Source: CAKVLS01 sp045651685 (GTDB lineage: Bacteria; Bacillota; Clostridia; Christensenellales; UBA1242). Taken from it: a stretch of 22,893 nt of DNA. Both the position numbers and the translations under genes were made by a program. Each line of letters starts with the position of its first letter. Position 1 is the stretch's first letter. Below are positions 1 to 6,269 of the stretch, piece after piece. The stretch is from assembly GCA_045651685.1 (NCBI GenBank), contig JAZRSV010000033.1:1-22893 (forward strand). Reading direction: 5' to 3'. Under the pieces are notes generated by a model. That model was not told the origin of the DNA, did not search any database, and was given only the letters and a program-made list of their open reading frames with translations.

Positions 1-14
1 ATAAAAAAGATTAT

Positions 15-140
15 TGTATATTTATTCAAAATATTTTTGCATAAATATACAGAAAGCTCTTGCATAAATATAAATGATGATGTATAATTATTTTGTCGTT
101 AAAAAATATTTATGCATAATTATGTATGTATAAATATTCG
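15..140. promoter_or_regulatory. Array of six ARG-box-like operator sites upstream of argR
   Basis: Six 14-base imperfect palindromes resemble the ArgR/AhrC operator core TGAATwwwwATTCA. They lie at 15-28 (TGTATATTTATTCA, 13 of 14 matches), 38-51 (TGCATAAATATACA), 61-74 (TGCATAAATATAAA), 81-94 (TGTATAATTATTTT), 113-126 (TGCATAATTATGTA) and 127-140 (TGTATAAATATTCG). The first four have centres about 20-23 bases apart, close to the helical-turn spacing known for paired ARG boxes. Boxes three and four overlap the promoter -35 and -10 elements. ArgR homologues often repress their own gene, so autoregulation is the natural reading. The region is very AT-rich, so single boxes could be chance; the repeated TGnATAAATAT pattern is the stronger evidence. 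Confidence 0.6.
60..88 (+). promoter_or_regulatory. Sigma-A-type promoter of argR
   Basis: TTGCAT at 60-65 and TATAAT at 83-88 are separated by 17 bases, a good housekeeping promoter. ARG-box-like sites cover both elements, which fits repression by promoter occlusion. Confidence 0.65.
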
Positions 141-161
141 TAAATAAAGGAGAAGTGTATT

Positions 162-620
162 ATGGCGCGTTCTGTTAGACAATCTAAAATATTAGATATA
201 ATTTCTGCGTATGAGATTGAGACTCAAGAAGAACTTGTTGCTCAATTGCGTGCAGCTAATTTTGATATAACACAAGCAACCATTAGTAGAGATATAAAAG
301 AACTTGGTCTTATTAAGATTTTGTCTTCTGATAGCAACCGCTATAAATATGCTCTAGTTGATGCTTCGGAGCAACAAGCTTCTAACAAATACTTGCTAAT
401 TTTTAAGGAATCTGTAATTTCTATCAAACAAGCACAAAATTTGGTTGTTATAAAAACTCTAAAGGGTATGGCAGCTAGTATTTGTACTTTGGTTGATAAA
501 TTTAGTGTAGATAACATTTTGGGCTGTGTTAATGGTGAAGATACCGTTATGGTAATATTTGCAGACAATGCAGATGCCGAAAAGGGTTTAATGAGATTGA
601 CAGAAGTTTTGACCGCATAA
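162..620 (+). CDS. argR: Arginine repressor ArgR/AhrC
   Basis: A 152-residue protein of the usual ArgR length. The N-terminal half (about 1-70) is the winged helix-turn-helix, with the family-typical ITQATISRDIKELGLIK stretch. The C-terminal half (about 80-150) is the arginine-binding, hexamer-forming domain, with GEDT in the place of the usual GDDT. With arginine bound, such proteins repress arginine biosynthesis and can activate catabolism by binding ARG boxes. The ATG at 162 follows AAAGGAGAA (146-154) at good spacing. The gene is monocistronic: it has its own promoter and terminator, and a cluster of ARG-box-like sites lies just upstream. It is followed by recN, as in Bacillus and many Clostridia. 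Confidence 0.95.
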   Translation: MARSVRQSKILDIISAYEIETQEELVAQLRAANFDITQATISRDIKELGLIKILSSDSNRYKYALVDASEQQASNKYLLIFKESVISIKQAQNLVVIKTLKGMAASICTLVDKFSVDNILGCVNGEDTVMVIFADNADAEKGLMRLTEVLTA

Positions 621-638
621 TTTTATGCGGTTTTTTTA
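612..638 (+). terminator. Intrinsic terminator after argR
   Basis: The arms ACCGCATAA (612-620) and TTATGCGGT (623-631) form a hairpin followed by a T run. The argR stop codon lies inside the left arm. Confidence 0.85.
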
Positions 639-650
639 TTGATATATAAT

Positions 651-679
651 TTGTATTTTTTTTATTACTTTGATATAAT
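651..679 (+). promoter_or_regulatory. Sigma-A-type promoter of recN
   Basis: TTGTAT (651-656) and TATAAT (674-679) are spaced by 17 bases. The predicted transcript start lies only about 8-10 bases before the recN ATG at 695, so the leader would be very short. Confidence 0.6.
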
Positions 680-694
680 GGGCGTAGGTGAAAT

Positions 695-2398
695 ATGTTA
701 AGTTACTTAAAGATTAAAAATGTTGCTCTTATTGACGAGTTAACTATAGACTTTGATTATGGTTTTAATGTTTTGACTGGTGAAACTGGTGCTGGTAAAA
801 GTATCATAATAGATTCGCTTAACTTTGTTTTGGGCGGTAAGGTTAATAAAACTATGATTAGACATGGTCAGCCTTTTATGAGAGTAGAGGCTTTGTTTGT
901 GCCACCATATGATGATAAAGTTCTAAATGTTTTGCAAGAGTATGATATAGAACCTGAAGAAGAGATTTTGGTTGTAAGAACTTATCACGAAACTGGCAAA
1001 AATGAGATAAAACTAAACGGCAATACTGTCACTGTTTCTATGTTAAAAAATATATCTATCAATCTAGTAGATATTTTGGGTCAACACGAGCATCAATCTT
1101 TGCTAAAAGAAAAATTCCATTTGGCTATTATTGACAATCTAAAACCAAAAGCTATATTAGCTACTAAAGATTCTGTGGCTGATTTGTATGCGAGATATAA
1201 AGATCTTTTGTCTCAAATTGACGCTGTTGGGTCTTCTAGCGAAAATAGAGAGAGAATGCTTGATTTGCTATCTTATCAAATTAATGAGATAGAAAAAGCA
1301 GCTCTAAAAGATGATGAAGATATCGAACTTACTAATGAACGCCTAAAGATGCTAAATAGTGAAAAAATAGCTGTTAATCTAAACAATGCTTATGGCGAGA
1401 TTAATTCTAATTATAATGGTAGTGTGCAAGAATCTCTTAAAAAAGCTAGTAATTATTTGACTAATATTAGTCAGTACGAGCCAGCTTTGCAACCACTTAT
1501 CGAGCGTATTGATAGTGCTAGATACGAAATTGTTGATATAGCAGAAACTTTGCAACAAATCAACGAGCAAAATTCTTTTGATCAAGATAGATTTGATAAG
1601 ATAGATGCGAGATTGGATTATATCAAAGCTCTAAAAAAGAAATACGGTAGCTCTACTCAAGAGATTAATGCGTTTTTACAAAAAATTAAAAAAGAATATG
1701 ATGATATTGTAAATAGCGAAGAGTTGTTAAACAAGTTATCTGTACAGCTAAAACAAGTCAAAGATAAATTGTATAATGAAAGCGTAAGCTTGTCTCAAGA
1801 AAGAAAAACTATTGCCAAAGAACTAGAAAGTCTTGTAAAAGGGCAATTGGTTGACTTGGGTATGAAAAATGCAAGGTTTGAAGTTGTGTTTGATGATATA
1901 TTAGACATCGAAAATGCAAAGTTTAGTTCTAACGGTCTAGACAATGTGCATTTTGAATTTAGCGCTAATATGGGTCAAGCTCTAAAGCCGCTTTCAGAAG
2001 TTATATCTGGTGGTGAAATGAGCAGATTTATGTTGGGTATAAAAAACATATTGGCTGATATAGATAACATTAATACTTTAGTTTTTGATGAGATAGATAC
2101 TGGTATTAGTGGAAATATTGGTTTTACTATAGCTTGTAAGATGGCTAATATTGCAAAACAGCATCAAGTTATATCTGTTTCGCACTTGCCTCAAATTGCA
2201 GCTATGGCTGATCAAAACTACTTGATAACAAAAAATACTCTTGATGGTCAAACTTATACTTATGTAGAGAAGTTGACCGAAGATGGCGCTTTGTACGAAG
2301 TGGCAAGACTTGCTGGTGGTGAGAAGACAAGTGAGGTTTCTCTAAAACATGCTAAAGAACTAAAACAACGCTGCGTAGAATATAAACAAAGTATTTAA
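695..2398 (+). CDS. recN: DNA repair ATPase RecN
   Basis: A 567-residue SMC-like ABC ATPase of normal RecN length. The Walker A motif is GETGAGKS at residues 29-36. A coiled-coil-rich middle (about 150-390) is followed by the ABC signature ISGGEMSR (about 437-444), Walker B LVFDE (D465/E466) and an H-loop in SVSHLPQIAAMAD. RecN is recruited early to DNA double-strand breaks and promotes tethering and recombinational repair with RecA. The ATG at 695 has a weak ribosome binding site (GTAGGTG, 684-690). All ATPase motifs look intact. The argR-recN-spoIVB order is the conserved one of Bacillota. Confidence 0.97.
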   Translation: MLSYLKIKNVALIDELTIDFDYGFNVLTGETGAGKSIIIDSLNFVLGGKVNKTMIRHGQPFMRVEALFVPPYDDKVLNVLQEYDIEPEEEILVVRTYHETGKNEIKLNGNTVTVSMLKNISINLVDILGQHEHQSLLKEKFHLAIIDNLKPKAILATKDSVADLYARYKDLLSQIDAVGSSSENRERMLDLLSYQINEIEKAALKDDEDIELTNERLKMLNSEKIAVNLNNAYGEINSNYNGSVQESLKKASNYLTNISQYEPALQPLIERIDSARYEIVDIAETLQQINEQNSFDQDRFDKIDARLDYIKALKKKYGSSTQEINAFLQKIKKEYDDIVNSEELLNKLSVQLKQVKDKLYNESVSLSQERKTIAKELESLVKGQLVDLGMKNARFEVVFDDILDIENAKFSSNGLDNVHFEFSANMGQALKPLSEVISGGEMSRFMLGIKNILADIDNINTLVFDEIDTGISGNIGFTIACKMANIAKQHQVISVSHLPQIAAMADQNYLITKNTLDGQTYTYVEKLTEDGALYEVARLAGGEKTSEVSLKHAKELKQRCVEYKQSI

Positions 2399-2435
2399 TT
2401 GGTACAAACTGGATACATAATTGTTATAAAATAAT

Positions 2436-2467
2436 AAAAACTACTTTTTAGGGAGAGTAGTTTTTTT
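2436..2467 (+). terminator. Terminator-like hairpin after recN that carries the spoIVB ribosome binding site in its loop
   Basis: AAAAACTACT (2436-2445) pairs with AGTAGTTTTT (2456-2465), a 10-bp stem followed by Ts up to 2467. The 10-base loop TTTTAGGGAG holds the only plausible spoIVB Shine-Dalgarno (AGGGAG), and the ATG follows directly at 2468. The element looks like a recN terminator and at the same time forms the spoIVB translation start. Confidence 0.7.
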
Positions 2468-3703
2468 ATGCGTGCAATAAAAAAGAGATATGTTGTTTTT
2501 GCGTTAGTTGCTCTTATTGTTTGTGTAATAATTTCTCAAATACCTTTTTTGACAATTTTTGCTTTGCCAGAGCAAATATTTATTGGCTCGGACGATTTGC
2601 AATATATTAATGATAACGATGTTTTTGGACGCTTTGTTAATGTTGTTTATTTGGATCAATTAGAAAAAACTAGCGTAAACGAAGCTGATAATAAAGATAG
2701 AAAAGTTGAATTTAGGTTATTTAATTTAATACCTATCAAAAAACAGTCTGTAAAAATGCTAGCTATAAAAGATGGTATATATGCAGGTGGTATGGCTGTT
2801 GGATTGGTGTTAAAAAATGATGGAGCGTTGATTGTTGGTAGTAGTTCTGTAGAAACTACATCGGGACCAATAGATATATGTAAAAATTATGACTTAAAGA
2901 TAGGAGATGTTATTACTCATATAGATAATATAAAAATAGAAAGTACATCTACCATATCAGATTATCTTAATAGTGAAAAGTCTAATAAAGAACAAGTAGT
3001 GCTTAAGATAAAAAGAAATGAAAAAGAATACGATGTAAAAATAAAACCATCATACGAATTAAAGACCAATAAATATAGACTTGGTGTGTGGGTTAGAGAT
3101 GATGCTTCTGGTATAGGTACATTGACTTATATTGATGGTAAAAATAGATTTGGGGCTTTGGGTCATCCAATATGTGATAGTGATACAAAAACAGTAGTTG
3201 ATATAAAAGAAGGTGCTTTGTATAACTGTTCTATACTAGGTGTAAACAAAGGTATATCTGGCAATCCTGGAGAGATAAGGGGTTTGTTTTTGCAGGGTAA
3301 AAATCAACAAGGCTTTGTAGATAAAAACAACCAGTTTGGTGTTTTTGGTGAAGTAAAAGAAGGTTCGAGTTTGTTTGAAAAGGCAAAGCCTATAAAGATA
3401 GGTGGCAGATATACTGTAAAACCAGGCAAGGCTCAAATAAGGTGTTGTGTTGATGGTAATAATATAAAAATGTACAATATAGAGATTATAAAAACTAACT
3501 ATCAAAACTATTCTGATGACAAAAGTATGGTTATTAGAGTGGTAGATAAAGAGCTTTTGACAAAGACTGGTGGTATAGTGCAGGGCATGAGTGGTAGTCC
3601 AATAATACAAGATGACAAACTTATTGGCGCGGTGACCCATGTGTTTGTAAATGACCCAACCAAAGGGTATGGTGTATACCTAGATTGGATGTTAAAAGAG
3701 TAG
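2468..3703 (+). CDS. spoIVB: SpoIVB serine peptidase (stage IV sporulation protein B)
   Basis: A 411-residue protein close to the family length. It has one N-terminal membrane anchor (about 9-33), a PDZ domain (about 105-200) and a C-terminal S55 peptidase domain. The catalytic histidine is in GHP (H233) and the serine in GMSGSPI (375-377 region), so the enzyme looks active. In Bacillus, SpoIVB is secreted from the forespore and cleaves SpoIVFA to start the pro-sigma-K checkpoint. No convincing sporulation-sigma promoter was found; the start lies directly after a hairpin with the ribosome binding site in its loop. Position between recN and the spo0A homologue matches the conserved order. Confidence 0.94.
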   Translation: MRAIKKRYVVFALVALIVCVIISQIPFLTIFALPEQIFIGSDDLQYINDNDVFGRFVNVVYLDQLEKTSVNEADNKDRKVEFRLFNLIPIKKQSVKMLAIKDGIYAGGMAVGLVLKNDGALIVGSSSVETTSGPIDICKNYDLKIGDVITHIDNIKIESTSTISDYLNSEKSNKEQVVLKIKRNEKEYDVKIKPSYELKTNKYRLGVWVRDDASGIGTLTYIDGKNRFGALGHPICDSDTKTVVDIKEGALYNCSILGVNKGISGNPGEIRGLFLQGKNQQGFVDKNNQFGVFGEVKEGSSLFEKAKPIKIGGRYTVKPGKAQIRCCVDGNNIKMYNIEIIKTNYQNYSDDKSMVIRVVDKELLTKTGGIVQGMSGSPIIQDDKLIGAVTHVFVNDPTKGYGVYLDWMLKE

Positions 3704-3930
3704 TATTTTAATATTTTTTAATGATTATTTGATGTTAAAAAGTTCGAGCAAATAGCAATAAAATACAAAATAATCGCTGTTTTACGACATTTTGCACAAT
3801 AATATTTAATAATATTTAACAAAATAACAAAATTTTGCTAAAAAATTAAAAATTATTTTCAAAAACAATTTTCTTTTTTAATAATATGTGTTATATTAGT
3901 CGTATAACAAACAAAAGTTAAGGATAAAAA
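3704..3930. other. AT-rich intergenic region between spoIVB and the spo0A homologue
   Basis: The 227 bases contain no open gene and no clear spoIVB terminator. They hold an AATATTTAA direct repeat near 3802-3820, a TACGAC at 3783-3788 and the reverse motif GTCGTA at 3899-3904. Read on the - strand, the first gives TGTCGTA, one base from the Spo0A box TGTCGAA. The promoter of the next gene lies at its right end. Confidence 0.5.
3889..3897 (+). promoter_or_regulatory. Extended -10 promoter of the spo0A homologue
   Basis: TGT directly followed by TATATT (3892-3897) makes an extended -10 element. The matching -35 (TTTTCT, 3869-3874, 17-base spacer) is poor. Predicted start is near 3904, followed by TAAGGAT (3919-3925) as ribosome binding site for the ATG at 3931. 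Confidence 0.45.
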
Positions 3931-4650
3931 ATGATAGATACTACTTTATGTGCATTTTTATATTCAAATAAAAATTACGAATTGTCATCAAGCTTGAGCT
4001 CTTTTTGCAATAGTCAAAATATAAATTTGCTATATATGACAGAGTTAAAAGAGCTGTTTATAAAGGACGAAGATTTTGACAATACAATATTGTTTATAGA
4101 CTGTTTTACTTGCAAGGTTAGTAAAGATCTAATTGAGTTTATAACTGTAAAACATACTCGCAATGTCCTAAAGGTTATTTACATTTGTGATGATACTTGC
4201 TATGAAGAAGATTGCATTGACAATCAAAATGTTTTTAGGGTTGATTTTAGACAAGACTTTTATGACCAGTTAAACAGGTTAATATCAAAGTTTAGAAAAG
4301 AAGATTTTTGTGTTAAACGAAAGTGCGACAAAGATTTGTCAAAAATGGTGTATGATTTTTTGATAGAGTTGCAAGTATCGCCTAAATATGTTGGGTTTAG
4401 ATATCTAAAAGATGCCATATTATATTGCCTTGCAGAAAATGGTAAAGTTGGCAATTTTGCAAGAGATTTGTATGTGTATCTTTCTCAAAAACACAGTACA
4501 ACTGTGCATAATATAGAGCGAAATATAAGGATGGTTATAGACAAGTCATGGGCGCTATGCGATGACAAAAACTTGTTGTTTAGAAATAAACCAACCAACA
4601 AAGAATTTATCGCTGTGCTTGTTAATAGTATTTATAATCAAATTGGCTAG
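3931..4650 (+). CDS. spo0A: Spo0A-like sporulation regulator with degenerate receiver domain
   Basis: A 239-residue protein, shorter than Bacillus Spo0A (267). Residues about 130-239 align well with the Spo0A DNA-binding domain: SPKYVGFRYLKDAI matches PAHIKGYLYLREAI, TTVHNIERNIR matches TTASRVERAIR, and NKPTNKEFIAV matches the conserved KPTNSEFIAM. Residues 1-120 sit where the receiver domain should be, but only the candidate phospho-acceptor survives (D57 in ILFID). The acidic pair is replaced by LYS (10-12), the Thr after beta-4 by Cys (YICDD) and the conserved Lys of LKPF by a non-basic residue (RVDFR). Classical phosphorelay activation is therefore doubtful. Position after spoIVB supports orthology to the sporulation master regulator. 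Confidence 0.85.
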   Translation: MIDTTLCAFLYSNKNYELSSSLSSFCNSQNINLLYMTELKELFIKDEDFDNTILFIDCFTCKVSKDLIEFITVKHTRNVLKVIYICDDTCYEEDCIDNQNVFRVDFRQDFYDQLNRLISKFRKEDFCVKRKCDKDLSKMVYDFLIELQVSPKYVGFRYLKDAILYCLAENGKVGNFARDLYVYLSQKHSTTVHNIERNIRMVIDKSWALCDDKNLLFRNKPTNKEFIAVLVNSIYNQIG

Positions 4651-4668
4651 GGTAAACCTAGCTTTTTT
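4646..4668 (+). terminator. Intrinsic terminator after the spo0A homologue
   Basis: GCTAGG (4646-4651) pairs with CCTAGC (4657-4662) around a GTAAA loop, followed by six Ts. The stop codon of the gene lies in the left arm. Confidence 0.85.
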
Positions 4669-4703
4669 GTCATAAAAAGCAATATTATATAATATCTTGT
4701 AGT

Positions 4704-5330
4704 ATGAAAAATTCTATCGGATACAAATATAGTAGTGGCATTAAACTATCGATAAAGCGATATTTGGCTGCAAATAAGGGATATTTATACCTAATGCTAT
4801 TTATCGTTGTTTTGGCGCTAATAACGGGCATTTTTACCGGGATAAAGGCTAGTGGGGACATAAGCATATCTAACTGCAATGACAAAAGTTTGGTTGCGCT
4901 GTTTGAAGACGATATATCTATATTTAACTTTTTTGTAAAAAGATTGTTTTGGTATGTGTGTATTATTTGCCTGTTATTTGTTTTGTGTAGGTTTAAGGCG
5001 ATAATACCATTGTCTTTGATATTTTTAGCCTATTATGCTTTTAGCTTGGGGCTTAATAGTGTTGTGATTAGCTTGGTTTTTGGCTTGGGTGGGGCGTTAA
5101 GCTCGATAATTATTATTGTGCCTATACAATTGTGTGTTTTAAGTTGTTTTTGTGTAGGGGTAATATTTGCAATAAAAGACTGTCTTATTATTGGTACATA
5201 TGGCAGATTAATTGGTACTTGCAATCCTTTTATAAAATGGGTTATAATAATAATAGTACTTTTGTTTCTTTGTATTATAGAAAGTTTAATTATAAATTTG
5301 ACACGAAGTACTTTTATATTTATAATATAA
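4704..5330 (+). CDS. spoIIM: SpoIIM-like stage II sporulation membrane protein
   Basis: A 208-residue integral membrane protein, near the usual SpoIIM length (about 214). A short basic cytoplasmic N-terminus is followed by hydrophobic segments at about 28-47, 80-95, 97-120, 125-155 and 175-200. GIFTGIKASGD after the first segment resembles the start of the SpoIIM extracytoplasmic loop. In Bacillus, SpoIIM forms the DMP complex with SpoIID and SpoIIP for septal peptidoglycan thinning and engulfment. The location next to spo0A and before a purine nucleoside phosphorylase and dacF fits the known neighbourhood. There is no good ribosome binding site; TATAAT at 4688-4693 lies only 10 bases before the ATG, so the mRNA may be nearly leaderless or the start may differ. 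Confidence 0.78.
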   Translation: MKNSIGYKYSSGIKLSIKRYLAANKGYLYLMLFIVVLALITGIFTGIKASGDISISNCNDKSLVALFEDDISIFNFFVKRLFWYVCIICLLFVLCRFKAIIPLSLIFLAYYAFSLGLNSVVISLVFGLGGALSSIIIIVPIQLCVLSCFCVGVIFAIKDCLIIGTYGRLIGTCNPFIKWVIIIIVLLFLCIIESLIINLTRSTFIFII

Positions 5331-5369
5331 AAAACAGTATTATGCGTTTTTTAGACAAAGGGGTGCATT

Positions 5370-6182
5370 ATGAAAAACCGTATTGAAAAAGTTGTAAAAC
5401 AAATAAAAGCACAAATCAATATCGAACCAGAACTTGGTATAGTTGTTAGTTATGGTTTGAGTGAAATTTTAGAAAGGGTAGAAAATAAAAAAGAAATAGC
5501 CCTAAAAGATATTGATGGCCTTGTCTTAAAAGGTAAAGATGACGAAAGAACTAAATTTATTTTTGGCGTAATTGCTGGTAAAAAAGTAGCAATTATGTAT
5601 GATAGATTGCATTATTACAATGGTTATGAGTCTGGCGAAGTTGTTGTGCCTATCTATATTATGAAAGAATTGGGCTGTAAAACAATTATCGAAAGCTGTG
5701 CTGTTGGTGCAATTAATCGCAAGATTAAAGTTGGTGACATTGTATTGTTTAAGGATCATATCAACTTTTCTTCACACAACTCTCTAATTGGTGATAATGG
5801 CGATCCTTATGGTTCTAAATTTTTTGATATGACCGAAGCTTATAACTATGACTTGCAAGACAAAGCTTACAAAACAGGCAAAGAGTTAGGCATCAATATT
5901 AAAAAAGGCGTATATATCGAGTTTATGGGTCCTGCAGGCGAAACTCATGCAGAAATTCACCTAGCACAATTGGTTGGTGCTGATGTGGTTGGTTTCCATG
6001 TTGCTAACGAAGTTGTAGCTGCTAGATATTGTGGCCTTGATGTTATTGGTCTTGCACTTGTGACAAATTATTCTAGTGCTTATTCTGGTTCAAAATTAAG
6101 ACACGAAGATATCAAGTATAATAGACAAGTTGCTAGTGGTTATTTTAGCGAGTATTTGTACAACCTTATCAAAAATTTGTAA
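5370..6182 (+). CDS. punA: Divergent purine nucleoside phosphorylase (trimeric PNP/MTAP family)
   Basis: A 270-residue protein of the usual PunA length. Family landmarks are visible: RLHYYNG (H81, Y83, phosphate/ribose site), GDIVLFKDHINF, a Glu in GPAGETHAEI (E191), TN at 232-233 and H245 in RHEDI. Such enzymes split purine nucleosides with phosphate to base and ribose-1-phosphate. Several pocket positions differ from the classical enzyme: GSGLG is SYGL (27-30), NAAGG is CAVGA (110-114), GPSYET is GPAGET (187-192), and GMSTVPE is GFHVANE (208-214). Substrate range may be changed. AAAGGGGTG precedes the ATG. punA upstream of dacF is a conserved arrangement, although the usual deoB neighbour is missing. 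Confidence 0.8.
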   Translation: MKNRIEKVVKQIKAQINIEPELGIVVSYGLSEILERVENKKEIALKDIDGLVLKGKDDERTKFIFGVIAGKKVAIMYDRLHYYNGYESGEVVVPIYIMKELGCKTIIESCAVGAINRKIKVGDIVLFKDHINFSSHNSLIGDNGDPYGSKFFDMTEAYNYDLQDKAYKTGKELGINIKKGVYIEFMGPAGETHAEIHLAQLVGADVVGFHVANEVVAARYCGLDVIGLALVTNYSSAYSGSKLRHEDIKYNRQVASGYFSEYLYNLIKNL

Positions 6183-6199
6183 AATAAATACATAAAACA

Positions 6200-6269
6200 A
6201 AACCCTATTACAAAAACTACTCATAATAAGGAGATTATTATGAAAAAATTGATTTTTGTAGTAGGGTTT
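6200..6269 (+). promoter_or_regulatory. Long RNA hairpin enclosing the dacF ribosome binding site and start codon
   Basis: AAACCCTATTACAAAAA (6200-6216) pairs over 17 positions, with one U-G wobble, with TTTTTGTAGTAGGGTTT (6253-6269). The 36-base loop contains AAGGAG (6228-6233) and the ATG (6240). The right arm lies in codons 5-10 of the gene and is followed by a T-rich stretch. It could act as a translational switch, an attenuator or an mRNA stabiliser. Confidence 0.6.

Noticed and set aside
2399..2430. Sporulation sigma (F/G) promoter before spoIVB
   Set aside because: CATAATT-like and TATAAA stretches exist, but no matching -35 stands at the right distance; AT-rich DNA makes such hits frequent.
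3236..3640. Open frame of 134 residues on the - strand in spoIVB
   Set aside because: It lies wholly opposite an intact SpoIVB peptidase domain, has no family features and no ribosome binding site of note.
5132..5386. Open frame of 84 residues overlapping spoIIM and the phosphorylase start
   Set aside because: It is a shifted reading of the membrane protein gene, with Tyr/Lys-rich composition expected from AT-rich noise.
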